Shown here one piece after another: positions 24,027 to 33,033 of a stretch of 64,000 bases of DNA. How positions within the stretch are numbered: the stretch's first letter is position 1; each line of letters starts with the position of its first letter. A model generated the notes under the pieces. The model made no database searches. It had not been told where the DNA came from and worked only from the letters and a program-made list of their open reading frames with translations. Source of the DNA: an uncultured Lachnospiraceae bacterium (GTDB lineage Bacteria > Bacillota > Clostridia > Lachnospirales > Lachnospiraceae); the NCBI GenBank assembly GCA_947174665.1, contig CAMWJV010000004.1, forward strand, positions 1-64,000. The letters run 5' to 3'. The position numbers and the translations under genes were made by a program.

Positions 24027-26437
24027 TTCAAATACCTGCCAATAATGGATTTTGTGTTCTTTCTCAGCTCCTCCGGCGTACCCTCCGCAATCAGGTTTCC
24101 GCCTTCGCTTCCTCCGCCCTCTCCCATCTCCAGAATATAGTCACAGTTGGACAGAATAAAAGGGTCATGCTCCGTCACCAGGACAGAGGCGCCGCAGTCA
24201 ACCAGTTCGTTCAGCAGTGTCAGCAGCTTCTCCTCGTCCGCAAAGGCAAGCCCTGTGGTGGGCTCATCCAAAATATACAGGGTGTTGGAAAGTCCTTTGA
24301 AGCCCTGTCCCCTGGCAAGCTCTTTGGCAAGCTTGATTCTCTGGCTCTCTCCTCCTGAGATAGTGGGTGTGGCCTGTCCCAGCTTAATGTAACCCATTCC
24401 CACCCGCTGCAGGATTTCCAGTACCTGTGTGACTCCTTTATCCTTTTCCTCAAAAAACTCTCTGGCCTCATCGACACTCATTTCCAGTATATCCCGAATG
24501 TTTCTGCCGTCCACACGTATTTCCATAACCTCCGGCAGATAGCCTGTCCCGCCGCACTCCTCACACTCTATGTCGATAAAGTTTCCGAAGCCCACATGAT
24601 AGTGAATGACACCGTCCCCTTTACATCTGTGGCATCCTCCTTTGCTGTTGACTGTAAACATACCCGCCGTATAGCCCCGGCTCACGGACTCTTCCGCCTC
24701 GGCAAACAGCGCCCTGATCCTGTCAAAAATCCCCGTGTAGGTAGCCGGGCAGGAGGTGCGGCTGCGTCCGATGGGCTTCTGGTCAATGATGTAGCATCTT
24801 TTTATCTGCTCCCAGCCCCTCAGAACCGTCCCGCTTCGTTCAAAGCTGCCCAGACTGTGTGCATCCTGCTCTTTCTTCGCCTCGTCTGCCTCTTCCTGCT
24901 CCCCTGCCACACATTTGCTTTTCAGCTTTTCCTTTAAAAGCGGCACCAGCGTATCTGAGATCAGGCTGGATTTACCGCTCCCCGACACCCCGGCAATGCC
25001 CACCATGACTCCCAGGGGAACAGATGCGGTAACATTTTTCAGATTGTGCAGGGAAGCATTTTGAACCGTCAGCATCTTTTTCGGAGAAACCGGACGAAAT
25101 ATCCTCTTGACGGGAAAGCCGCCCTCCTGCCGCAGATATACCGCTGTGCGGGACTCCCGACACTCCGTAAATTCCCGGTATGTCCCTTCAAAAATCTTCC
25201 TGCCGCCGTTTATTCCGGCCCCGGGACCCAAATCAATAATATAGTCCGCGGCGCACATAAAGTTCCTGTCATGCTCCACCGCCACTACCGTATTTCCATG
25301 CTCCACCAGCTTCCGGATGATCCGAATCAGATTTTCTTTCTCAGACTCGTGCAGCCCAATGGTAGGCTCGTCAAATACAAACACCAGGGAGTCCAGCTCC
25401 GTAATGATGTAGGAAGCGAGAAAAAGCCGCTGAACCTCACCGCCGGACAGGGTGGGCAGGGGACGTGACAGCGCCAGGTGATGCAGCCCCACCTCCATCA
25501 TACACTCCAGCTTCCCAACAATTTCATCCACCAGGATGTTGTTCTGCCCTGTGTATTGACTCAAAAATCCATATAAATCTTTAATGTACATATTTTCCAG
25601 CTCTGTGATGGTCTTACCGTGAAACAGGGTGTGGGATGCCTGCTCTCCCAAGCCTGTTCCGCCGCATCTGGGACAGCTGCGCCTTTCCAGCATTCCCGCC
25701 TGACTCAGCAGATGGGCAAGCCGACCTGATGTGGATACCGCACCGTTTATCAGCATGTTGATCCAGGGAATGAGTCCGCAGAACTTTGACTTCCCTCCGT
25801 CCCCGTACTTCAGCAGCTGCAGCTGCTCCCCGGAGAGTTCACCTACTCTGGTCTGCCACAGATCCATGCCGTGCTCCCTGCAAAAGGAGTCCAGCATATT
25901 TCTGGTGGAGCCCCGTTTTCCCAAATCACAGGCAATTTCACATATCTTCTGGTCTGGTCTGCCGAAAAGCCTCTCCTCATCCAGACAGTTTGCCACACCC
26001 TTTCCCAGACAGCGAACGCACATGCCTCTTGCGGAATTCCTCTGGAACATGGACACATCCATGGGCAGCCCCGATTGATATTCCGGTTCACACTCCCCGT
26101 AATTCGCATACAGGATTGCCAGCATATGCTCAAGCTTGACGCGGGTTCCCACTGTACTTCTGGGATTTGCCTGCCGGATGATCCTCTGCTCCACCGCCAC
26201 CGTGGGCGACAATCCCGTAATTCCATCAAAGCCCGGAGCGCTGTCAATCATGAACTGTGTCTCCGAAAACATGAGATAACGGCGCTTCCCCTCCTCATAA
26301 AGGGTGTCAAAGGCGAGGCTGGATTTGCCGCTCCCCGACACCCCCGTGATAACCGTCAGACGATTTCTGGGTATGGTTACATCAATACCCTGTAAATTAT
26401 GTATTCTGGCATTCTTTATCTTAATGCTGTCTTCCAT
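24023..26437 (-). CDS. Short UvrA-like ABC ATPase (UvrA2-type)
   Basis: An 804-residue UvrA paralogue, about 140 residues shorter than canonical UvrA. Both ATPase halves are complete: Walker A GVSGSGKSS twice (near 32 and 487), signature LSGGE and ISGGE, and Walker B FVFDEPT and YILDEPT. Zinc-module cysteines are seen in CVRCLGKG, CPRCGGTG and CHRCKGDG...CEECGGTGY. QKPIGRSRTSCPATYTG is the typical UvrA segment. The missing length falls in the first half, where canonical UvrA carries its UvrB-binding region, so interaction with UvrB is doubtful (inference). Known short forms include proteins protecting producers from DNA-binding drugs. The ATG lies inside the end of pyrC (17-base overlap), and the next gene overlaps by four bases. 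Confidence 0.88.
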   Translation of the reverse strand: MEDSIKIKNARIHNLQGIDVTIPRNRLTVITGVSGSGKSSLAFDTLYEEGKRRYLMFSETQFMIDSAPGFDGITGLSPTVAVEQRIIRQANPRSTVGTRVKLEHMLAILYANYGECEPEYQSGLPMDVSMFQRNSARGMCVRCLGKGVANCLDEERLFGRPDQKICEIACDLGKRGSTRNMLDSFCREHGMDLWQTRVGELSGEQLQLLKYGDGGKSKFCGLIPWINMLINGAVSTSGRLAHLLSQAGMLERRSCPRCGGTGLGEQASHTLFHGKTITELENMYIKDLYGFLSQYTGQNNILVDEIVGKLECMMEVGLHHLALSRPLPTLSGGEVQRLFLASYIITELDSLVFVFDEPTIGLHESEKENLIRIIRKLVEHGNTVVAVEHDRNFMCAADYIIDLGPGAGINGGRKIFEGTYREFTECRESRTAVYLRQEGGFPVKRIFRPVSPKKMLTVQNASLHNLKNVTASVPLGVMVGIAGVSGSGKSSLISDTLVPLLKEKLKSKCVAGEQEEADEAKKEQDAHSLGSFERSGTVLRGWEQIKRCYIIDQKPIGRSRTSCPATYTGIFDRIRALFAEAEESVSRGYTAGMFTVNSKGGCHRCKGDGVIHYHVGFGNFIDIECEECGGTGYLPEVMEIRVDGRNIRDILEMSVDEAREFFEEKDKGVTQVLEILQRVGMGYIKLGQATPTISGGESQRIKLAKELARGQGFKGLSNTLYILDEPTTGLAFADEEKLLTLLNELVDCGASVLVTEHDPFILSNCDYILEMGEGGGSEGGNLIAEGTPEELRKNTKSIIGRYLK

Positions 26438-27734
26438 TTCGTCTCCCCTGTACGGCCCCTCTCTTCGGTTCTGTGTATACCACCCTGCCGCCGCAGACAG
26501 TAGTCACTACCTTTCCCTTAAGCGTCCAGCCGGTAAAGGGCGTGTTGCCTGCTTTGGAAAGATAATCCGAGGATATCCAATCTGCCGTAGTATCAATGAG
26601 AATCACATCGGCGGGTCCGCCCTCCGCCAGATAACCTGCATTCAAATGATAAAGATTGGCCGGGTTGGTACTCATCAGCGTAAGAAGCTGCCTCATGGTA
26701 AGATAGCCTCCGTCCACCAGCTCCGTAATACCCAGCGCCAGCGCCGTCTCCAGCCCGATGATACCGCTGGGTGCCTCAGTGATGGACTTTTCCTTCTCCT
26801 CCGCCGTGTGGGGGGCATGATCCGTGGCGATCAAATCGATAGTGCCGTCCACAAGCCCTCTGATAATCTCCTGTCTGTCCGCTTCCTCCCGCAGAGGAGG
26901 ATTCATTTTCGCAAGGGTGCCGTATTTGATGGCCGCTTCCTCCGTCAGGGTAAAATGGTGGGGAGTTGCCTCCGCGTGAATGTTCTTTCCTGTCTCCTTT
27001 GCCCTGCGTATCAATTCCACGGTCTCTCTGGCGCTGACATGCTGAATATCGATGCTTGCCCCTGTCTCCAGTGCAATCTTAAGGTCCCGCTCCACCATGG
27101 TAAACTCCGCCTCTCTGGGAGACCCGCCAATGCCGAAATATTCACTTGCCCTGCCCCGGTTGATACCATTGTTTTCTATCAGCGCCGGGTTCTCCTCGTG
27201 AAAGCTTATGGGCATGTCCAGAGCCGCTGCATTCTTCATGGCGCTGCGCACTATCTCTTCATCCATTATCGGGACGCCGTCGTCGGTAAAGCCTGCCGCT
27301 CCCGCTTCCGCCAATTCCCGCATGGGCGTCAGTTCTTTTCCCTGCATACCCATCGTCACATTGGCACAGGTATACACATGGATACCTGTCTCCGTCCCCC
27401 GCTTCTTCACATATTCCAGAGTCTCCCTGTTATCTACGGGCGGCTTCGTGTTGGCCATGAGAACCACGCTGGTAAATCCGCCTCTGGCAGCGGCTGCAGC
27501 CCCTGTGTCAATGTCTTCCTTCCCGGTAAAACCGGGCTCCCTGAAATGGGCATGCACATCCACCAGTCCCGGAGCGACCAAAAGACCCTCGGCGTCTATT
27601 ACCCGGCATTTTCCCTCAGGTGCCTCCAGCCTCTTCCCGATTTTTACAACGGTATCCTTCTCAATCAAAATGTCATAATTTCCGTCCCAACCTGATTTCG
27701 GATCTATCATATATCCGTTTTTGATCAACAGCAT
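26421..27734 (-). CDS. pyrC: Dihydroorotase
   Basis: A 437-residue type I dihydroorotase, a zinc amidohydrolase that cyclises carbamoyl-aspartate. The metal motif DVHAHFREPG (about residues 59-68) is exact, followed by GGFTSVVLMANTKPPVDN. Further ligand regions are IQHVSA (His near 237), HAEATPHHF and the Asp in IATDHAPHT (about 305). It begins MLLIKNGYMIDP, standard for the family. GGGAGG precedes the ATG. A promoter lies at 27772-27800. Its 3' end contains the start of the UvrA-like gene, an unusual neighbour for a pyrimidine gene. Confidence 0.96.
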   Translation of the reverse strand: MLLIKNGYMIDPKSGWDGNYDILIEKDTVVKIGKRLEAPEGKCRVIDAEGLLVAPGLVDVHAHFREPGFTGKEDIDTGAAAAARGGFTSVVLMANTKPPVDNRETLEYVKKRGTETGIHVYTCANVTMGMQGKELTPMRELAEAGAAGFTDDGVPIMDEEIVRSAMKNAAALDMPISFHEENPALIENNGINRGRASEYFGIGGSPREAEFTMVERDLKIALETGASIDIQHVSARETVELIRRAKETGKNIHAEATPHHFTLTEEAAIKYGTLAKMNPPLREEADRQEIIRGLVDGTIDLIATDHAPHTAEEKEKSITEAPSGIIGLETALALGITELVDGGYLTMRQLLTLMSTNPANLYHLNAGYLAEGGPADVILIDTTADWISSDYLSKAGNTPFTGWTLKGKVVTTVCGGRVVYTEPKRGAVQGRRNGRQH

Positions 27735-27771
27735 AAGTGCCTCCCACTCAATTTTTCTCTGGGCTTATTAT

Positions 27772-27800
27772 ATTATATTTTAATCCCTCGGGCAATACAA
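27772..27800 (-). promoter_or_regulatory. Sigma-A promoter of pyrC
   Basis: On the minus strand TTGTAT (27795-27800) and TATAAT (27772-27777) are separated by 17 bases. The -35 lies in the T-run of the upstream terminator. Confidence 0.7.
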
Positions 27801-27827
27801 AAGCTCCCCTTACACCGGGAAGCTTCT
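27799..27827 (-). terminator. Terminator of the PrcB-like lipoprotein gene
   Basis: On the minus strand AGCTTCCC...GGGGAGCT forms a stem, followed by TTTTG. It begins about 12 bases after the stop at 27839. Confidence 0.6.
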
Positions 27828-27838
27828 GCATATCACGT

Positions 27839-28261
27839 CTATTCAAAAATCACCGTCTGTTCCAGAAATTCAGTCTTTATCACAATATAGGGGTAGGAGG
27901 GAATCTTGTTGCTCTTTTCCTCAGCCTCCGGACCGAGAAGACTGGTGTTCACATAAATATTGCTGTCCGTCAGATACAACTCCTCCACTGCAATGCTGTA
28001 TCCGCCGGTTTTCTGTTCTCCATAGCCAATACATATGTACAGATTCACATTGTCCGTATACGTAATCTGAAACGGAGCCTTTTTTCTTTCTTCTAAGATG
28101 TCCTTAAGCTCCTCCGGAATCTTTTCATCGCTGAGAACCGTAAAATCCAGATCCCGCAGTTTAATCTTTTCATCGCTTAAGTAGGTGCAGCCCGACAGCA
28201 GCATAGATGCAGCCACCAGCAGGCACAGTATGCACCTCATTACAATCTGTCTCTTTTTCAA
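27839..28261 (-). CDS. PrcB-like lipoprotein
   Basis: A 140-residue exported lipoprotein with a basic N-terminus, hydrophobic core and lipobox LLSGC (about residues 22-26). The mature part contains IGYGEQKTGGYSIAVEELYLTDSNIYV and the terminal SYPYIVIKT. This is the pattern of the PrcB C-terminal domain, first known from a spirochaete protease complex and common as stand-alone lipoproteins in clostridia. Function here is unknown. It has its own terminator, and its start region faces plsC divergently. Confidence 0.75.
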   Translation of the reverse strand: MKKRQIVMRCILCLLVAASMLLSGCTYLSDEKIKLRDLDFTVLSDEKIPEELKDILEERKKAPFQITYTDNVNLYICIGYGEQKTGGYSIAVEELYLTDSNIYVNTSLLGPEAEEKSNKIPSYPYIVIKTEFLEQTVIFE

Positions 28262-28352
28262 TGTCGCCTCGCATAAACCTTTTTACTTTTGCTTATATTT
28301 ATGCTAAACTATATACAATTATTACATGTCTGTTCAGGTGTGAGGTTATCCT

Positions 28353-29099
28353 ATGATTCGCTTTATTGTGATTGTCCTGTATCTGGTTCTATATTTGATT
28401 CTTTCCCTTCCCGTGCTCCTTGTGGAATGGATTATCGGAAAATTTAATCCACAGCTGAAGGCCCGAAGCTCCATGGCTCTTGTATCCTGGGGATTCCGCT
28501 GCATTACCGTCCTGGCCGGTACAAAGGTCATCGTAAAGGGCCATGAAAACATTCCCACGGATACCGCGGTCCTGTATGTGGGCAACCACCGCAGCTTTTT
28601 TGACATCGTGCTGACCTGCACTCTTTTTCCCCGCGTCACCGGCTATGTGGCGAAGGTTGAAATGAAAAAAGCTCCCATCCTCTCTCTCTGGATGAAAAAT
28701 ATACACTGCCTGTTTCTCGACCGCAATAACATCAAGGAAGGGCTGAAAACTATCCTCTCCGGTGTGGAAGAAGTCAAAAACGGTTATTCCCTGTGCATAT
28801 TCCCTGAAGGAACACGCAATAAGGTAAACGATACTTTTCTGCCTTTTAAGGAAGGCAGCTTCAAAATTGCCGAAAAGGGCGGCGTTCCCATCGTCCCCCT
28901 GACTCTGGTAAACACGGCTCAGGCCTTCGAAGATCATTTGCCCAAGGTCAAAAAGACCACAGTGGTGATCGACTTCGGACAGCCGGTCTACCCGGAGCAG
29001 CTGGACAAAAACACCAGAAAGAACCTGGGCAATTATGTTTTCAGCATCATCCGTGACAGATACTTTGCACTGAAGGAAGAATATTTTCCACCGGCCTGA
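28353..29099 (+). CDS. plsC: 1-acyl-sn-glycerol-3-phosphate acyltransferase
   Basis: A 248-residue membrane-associated acyltransferase making phosphatidic acid. It has an N-terminal hydrophobic segment (about residues 2-26), the catalytic motif NHRSFFD (NHx4D, about 75-81), and the acceptor-binding motif FPEGTRN (about 151-157). PIVPLTLVNTAQAF completes motif IV. GTGAGG precedes the ATG. It is the only plus-strand gene between 18.4 kb and 48.9 kb and is transcribed divergently from the PrcB-like gene. Confidence 0.93.
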   Translation: MIRFIVIVLYLVLYLILSLPVLLVEWIIGKFNPQLKARSSMALVSWGFRCITVLAGTKVIVKGHENIPTDTAVLYVGNHRSFFDIVLTCTLFPRVTGYVAKVEMKKAPILSLWMKNIHCLFLDRNNIKEGLKTILSGVEEVKNGYSLCIFPEGTRNKVNDTFLPFKEGSFKIAEKGGVPIVPLTLVNTAQAFEDHLPKVKKTTVVIDFGQPVYPEQLDKNTRKNLGNYVFSIIRDRYFALKEEYFPPA

Positions 29100-29118
29100 T
29101 GAATTCTTACTGCCCGGC

Positions 29119-30576
29119 TCATTCTCCCCTTTCTTTCAGAAACTCCAGCACCCCGGCAAACTCCATGCCGTGAGATGCCTTGATAAGTACCGTACTTCCC
29201 TCGGGAATGTATTCCTTCTGTTTCTCTTCCAGCGCTTTCAACAGCGTCTCCCTGTCAGGGAAATGTGTAATATACGTTGTCTCTTCGGCATGATCTGCCG
29301 CTGCCCGGAAAGTATGTTGTGAATTTTCACCCACACAGATTATCCTGTCAATGCCTGCCGCCGCGGCATACTCACCTACTCCTGCGTGCAGCGCGTCAGA
29401 ATTCTCACCCAGCTCAAACATGTCGCCCAGTATGGCAACCTTCTCCGTATCCGCCATAGCCAGCAGATCAATGGCAGCACGCATGGACGCCGGATTTGCA
29501 TTATAGCAGTCGTCAATCAAAGTATATTTTGAAAGTCGGATCAGGTTATTTCGCCCGCTGACAGGCTCTATTTTTGCGATACCCCGGGCAATCTCCTTAA
29601 GGGTAAGCCCAAACAGCACCGCCACACATGCAGCCGCTGCCGCATTCAGAACCATATGGGATCCGGGAAGCGGAACGTGCACTGACAGTTCAGTAGTTTT
29701 ATTCACTTTCTCCGAATTTTCGGACGGATAAAACCGCAGCGTTGCATCACTTCCCCACAGTCCATGACTCTCAATATTTTCTGCTGTGACCTCCTCTGAC
29801 AGATTCCCGCCAAATCCGAAAAAGTGTGGCTTATGGCCCTTCACTTCCGCCAGGGCGCTCAGCTTGTCATCCTCACCGTTCAGACAGACCTCTCCGTCCT
29901 CTGCCATAAAGTCAAATATTTCCGATTTCGCCTTCAGTATGCCATCCCTTGTCTTCAAATTCTCCAGATGGCACTGTCCTATATTGGTTATGACACAAAT
30001 GTCAGGTCGCACCATTTTGCTGAGCCGGTGCATCTCGCCAAAATCACTGATCCCCATTTCCACCACGGCCGCCTCATGGTTCTCACGGATGCGCAGCAGT
30101 GTCAGAGGAACCCCGATTTCATTGTTGAAATTGCCTTCCGTCTTCAGCACATTCAGCTTTTCTGCCAGTACCCCGGCAATAAATTCCTTTGTGCTGGTCT
30201 TTCCCACACTTCCTGTAATTCCCACAACACGGATGTCCAGCTTTCTCCGGTAATACTCCGCAACGTCCTTCAGCGCCTGCAGAGATTCCTCTACCAACAC
30301 ATAACTGCCCCAGCAGGAGCAGTCCGTACCTGTCTCCTCCTGCACCTGCTCCGGTGTTTTCTGAACCACCGCAAGACCTGCACCCGCTTCAAATACCTGG
30401 CTGACAAATCTGTGTCCGTCTACCCTTTCTCCAATCGTAGCAAAAAACACGCCCCCCGCCTCGATTTTGCGGGAGTCAATCACCGCAGAACTGACATATG
30501 TGTCACCACTTACATCTCCCCGTAATACCAGCTTTCCTCCACAGGCTTCGGCAATTTCCCTGACAGATAAATTCAT
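29119..30576 (-). CDS. murF: UDP-N-acetylmuramoyl-tripeptide--D-alanyl-D-alanine ligase
   Basis: A 485-residue Mur ligase adding D-Ala-D-Ala to the peptidoglycan precursor. The N-terminal uridine-binding domain includes VSSAVIDSRKIEAGGVFFA. The ATP loop is VVGITGSVGKTSTKEF (about residue 110). The family motifs EMGISDFGEMHRLS, NAAAACVAV, DDCYNANPASM and LGDMFELG follow. The start at 30576 (MNLSVREIAEACGG) is taken because the 44 residues open upstream are translated from the ddl gene in another frame. AGGTTG lies upstream. ddl ends six bases before, so the enzyme making D-Ala-D-Ala and the one using it are co-transcribed. Confidence 0.95.
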   Translation of the reverse strand: MNLSVREIAEACGGKLVLRGDVSGDTYVSSAVIDSRKIEAGGVFFATIGERVDGHRFVSQVFEAGAGLAVVQKTPEQVQEETGTDCSCWGSYVLVEESLQALKDVAEYYRRKLDIRVVGITGSVGKTSTKEFIAGVLAEKLNVLKTEGNFNNEIGVPLTLLRIRENHEAAVVEMGISDFGEMHRLSKMVRPDICVITNIGQCHLENLKTRDGILKAKSEIFDFMAEDGEVCLNGEDDKLSALAEVKGHKPHFFGFGGNLSEEVTAENIESHGLWGSDATLRFYPSENSEKVNKTTELSVHVPLPGSHMVLNAAAAACVAVLFGLTLKEIARGIAKIEPVSGRNNLIRLSKYTLIDDCYNANPASMRAAIDLLAMADTEKVAILGDMFELGENSDALHAGVGEYAAAAGIDRIICVGENSQHTFRAAADHAEETTYITHFPDRETLLKALEEKQKEYIPEGSTVLIKASHGMEFAGVLEFLKERGE

Positions 30577-30581
30577 TTTAT

Positions 30582-31607
30582 TCAACCTACCAAACCTTTC
30601 TGCAAAATCTTCTCGCACAATGCAGGAAAGTCCATTCCCGCCGCAGCCGCCTCCTGGGGAAGCAGTGAAACCGGAGTCATCCCGGGCAGCGTATTTGCCT
30701 CCAGACAAAACACCTTCTCCTCATGATTCATCCGAAAATCCATCCTGGCGTAATTTTTCAGCCGCAGTGCACAAAATACCAGCTCTGCCATCCTTTGAAG
30801 CTCAGCCGTCTTTTCCTCCGACAGCTCTGCGGGACATGTCTCCACCGTACTGCCTGCCTGATATTTGTTTTTGTAATCATAAAATCCTGCCTTTGGCGCT
30901 ATCTCAATGACAGGAAGTGCTTTCCCGTCCATCACACCCACTGAGAATTCCCTGCCCTCTATGTACTGCTCAATGATTGCCTCGTTGTCATACCGGAATG
31001 CCTCTTCCTTTGCCGCTTTATATTCCTCCTCATCTCTGGCAATGCAGACTCCAACGCTGGAACCGCCGCAGCATGCCTTGACAATGCAGGGAAAAGGCAC
31101 TTTTTCCTGCTCTGTCTCCCCCTTTTTCAGCCGGATACCCGCAGGTGTGGGAATGTTATAGGCCTTGAAAATATCCTTGGTAATCCCCTTATCCATAGCC
31201 ATGGCGGAACTGACAAAGTCTGTCCCCGTATAGGGAATACCCAGCAGTTCAAAACAAGCCTGTATTTTTCCGTCTTCACCGTTTGCCCCATGCAGCGCCA
31301 AAAACACACAGTCTGCTTCCCCGCAGATTTTCAGCACATTCGGCCCGAAAAAGCTCTTCCCGCCATCCCTGCGCAGCGCTCGGATCTCCTCCAGATCAGG
31401 ATTTTTCTCACTGATGCCGCCTATCTCGGCCGCCCAATCCACATCCCGCCGGAAAATGTCCTCCGTTTCTCCCTCGTATCCCAGATAGACATCCAGCAAA
31501 ACCGCCTGATGTCCGTTTCCCTTCATTGCTTTGTAGATCATACTTCCGGAGCTTAAGGACACATCCCGCTCCGTGCTGGTTCCCCCTGCCAAGACCACAA
31601 CTTTCAT
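30582..31607 (-). CDS. ddl: D-alanine--D-alanine ligase
   Basis: A 341-residue ATP-grasp enzyme. It begins MKVVVLAGGTSTERDVSLSSG, the Ddl N-terminus. LHGANGEDGKIQACFELLGIPYTG is the conserved substrate segment. The ATP-grasp parts are CIVKACCGGSSVGV, IIEQYIEGREFSVGVM and ARMDFRMN...EANTLPGMTPVSLLPQEAAA. The start at 31607 follows GGAAGGA, which lies inside the end of the upstream lipoprotein gene, so translation is probably coupled. Upstream in-frame codons overlap that gene and are rejected. Confidence 0.96.
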   Translation of the reverse strand: MKVVVLAGGTSTERDVSLSSGSMIYKAMKGNGHQAVLLDVYLGYEGETEDIFRRDVDWAAEIGGISEKNPDLEEIRALRRDGGKSFFGPNVLKICGEADCVFLALHGANGEDGKIQACFELLGIPYTGTDFVSSAMAMDKGITKDIFKAYNIPTPAGIRLKKGETEQEKVPFPCIVKACCGGSSVGVCIARDEEEYKAAKEEAFRYDNEAIIEQYIEGREFSVGVMDGKALPVIEIAPKAGFYDYKNKYQAGSTVETCPAELSEEKTAELQRMAELVFCALRLKNYARMDFRMNHEEKVFCLEANTLPGMTPVSLLPQEAAAAGMDFPALCEKILQKGLVG

Positions 31608-31611
31608 ACTC

Positions 31612-32919
31612 TTATAATCCTTCCTTTTCATGTTCGCCTGCCTCATGAAGCGCTGCCAGCTGGGCTAAAAGCAGCAGATAGCTGCTCCGGTCCTCCCCGT
31701 TTTCATAAAAGCAGACTGATTCCAGATTCCGGCCCATGAGATAATGTAAAAACTCCTCCAGGACTCCCGTATATTGATAATTATTCACAATATAGTTCTC
31801 ACATGACAGTCCCATCGCTGCTCTCATCAGATCCGCAGCCCCGTTGTTCTTCGCTGCGACAGGATGAATCATATCGATATAATGTTTCGAGATTTCCTCG
31901 GCCCTGTCCCTCACATTTTCCATAAAATTCCAACACAGATTAAAATCCACTTTCTGCCTGGTGTTCATATAAGTCATGACGGCATACAGGTATGACCGCT
32001 CCTCCAGATAGCTGCTGTTGTCCTTAAAAAAGTCCTTATAGTCGATAATCTGCTGCCGGTATGTATAGCGTCCGGTTGCACGGTACAGCTCAGTCAATGC
32101 AAAAAAAGTATCGGCATCCCTGCCAATGCCGGTCTTCACCTGCCCGAATACCGTGGAGGCACGCCTCAGACAGTCCGTGGCATATTTTCGGTCAAACTTC
32201 TGGTATAGGTAGCCGAACTTTGCAAGGAATGCCGCATACAGCGCCTCTTCCTCCCCGTCCACATCGTTCTCCTCCATGTAGGAAACCCAGCCCCGCAATT
32301 CCTTCAGGACATCCGGGACCTCATCTCCGTCCTCATCAGGGAATATGCCGGCATACCATTCATATGCCTCCAACAGGTCAACTGTTTCCGGCAGAGTAAT
32401 GGTCCGTTCCCGAATGCTGTCCGCCAGTTCCCTGTAGACTTCCGTAAACAGAGTCATATACCGCTTTTCACGAATATCAAAAGGAGTGGAACAGCCGATA
32501 ATATCACATTCCAGATAATAGATTCCGGTCTGCCGGAATTCACTGAAATCCAAATAGCCGGAGTAAATCCCCAGGTCATCATGGTAGATAATATCCTCCA
32601 CCGTTCCCCTGTAAACTTCTTCTCCGGTCAGCGCATCCACCAATCCGAACTCCTCCGGCAGATTCCGTCCCTTCACGGCCGCCACCTTCCCGTCACCGGC
32701 AGCATATCCCCTTGTGTCCACCAATATATTCGGCAACTGCCGGGGAACCGCATAATCTATCACCGGAGTTCCCTCCATGCTGACAACTCCTGCATATGGA
32801 TTTTTTACAACATTATTTTCCTCAGTCTCTCCCTGCTCCTGCACTTCCCCGCAGCCGGATAAAAGCCCCATTGTCAGGAACAAAAGAAGAAAGAAACTGA
32901 AGCTTCTGCAAATTTTCAT
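31612..32919 (-). CDS. GH9-like lipoprotein lacking catalytic motifs
   Basis: A 435-residue exported lipoprotein (lipobox LLSGC). The first part (about residues 45-150) resembles the N-terminal Ig-like domain of family 9 glycoside hydrolases (PNILVDTRGYAAGDGKVAAV, then GIYYLECD). The remainder has the helical GH9 layout (DGDEVPDVLKELRGWVSYM...AVMTYMNTR...YIVNNYQYTGVLEEFLHYLMGRN). The catalytic GGWxDAGD-type motif and the C-terminal His-His-Arg and Glu segments cannot be found, so it is probably a non-catalytic binding protein. It is coupled to ddl and murF, suggesting a wall-linked job (inference). The start at 32919 is preceded by GGAGG, itself part of an upstream in-frame ATG. Confidence 0.7.
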   Translation of the reverse strand: MKICRSFSFFLLLFLTMGLLSGCGEVQEQGETEENNVVKNPYAGVVSMEGTPVIDYAVPRQLPNILVDTRGYAAGDGKVAAVKGRNLPEEFGLVDALTGEEVYRGTVEDIIYHDDLGIYSGYLDFSEFRQTGIYYLECDIIGCSTPFDIREKRYMTLFTEVYRELADSIRERTITLPETVDLLEAYEWYAGIFPDEDGDEVPDVLKELRGWVSYMEENDVDGEEEALYAAFLAKFGYLYQKFDRKYATDCLRRASTVFGQVKTGIGRDADTFFALTELYRATGRYTYRQQIIDYKDFFKDNSSYLEERSYLYAVMTYMNTRQKVDFNLCWNFMENVRDRAEEISKHYIDMIHPVAAKNNGAADLMRAAMGLSCENYIVNNYQYTGVLEEFLHYLMGRNLESVCFYENGEDRSSYLLLLAQLAALHEAGEHEKEGL

Positions 32920-32967
32920 GCCAGCCTCCATTTGTAACAAGCAACACATGATGCTCGCTGAGCAGTG

Positions 32968-32994
32968 GTTCGGAAAATCGTAGATTTTCCGAAC
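32968..32994 (-). repeat. Perfect 12-base hairpin between amidohydrolase and GH9-like genes
   Basis: GTTCGGAAAATC-GTA-GATTTTCCGAAC forms a perfect 12-base stem with a three-base loop. No T-run follows on either strand. It lies 40 bases after the amidohydrolase stop and could slow decay or separate the two transcripts. Confidence 0.6.
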
Positions 32995-33033
32995 TCACGG
33001 ACATTATACCAGTAAAACAGCCGAAACGCAATC

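Noticed and set aside
24023-26437. Canonical uvrA of nucleotide excision repair
   Set aside because: It is about 140 residues short in the half that carries the UvrB-binding region and lacks a uvrB neighbour.
26304-27695. A 463-codon open frame on the plus strand
   Set aside because: It is antisense to pyrC and the start of the UvrA-like gene; His/Arg/Leu-rich translation typical of shadows.
31612-32919. Active cellulase of family GH9
   Set aside because: The catalytic Asp and Glu motifs of the family are missing.
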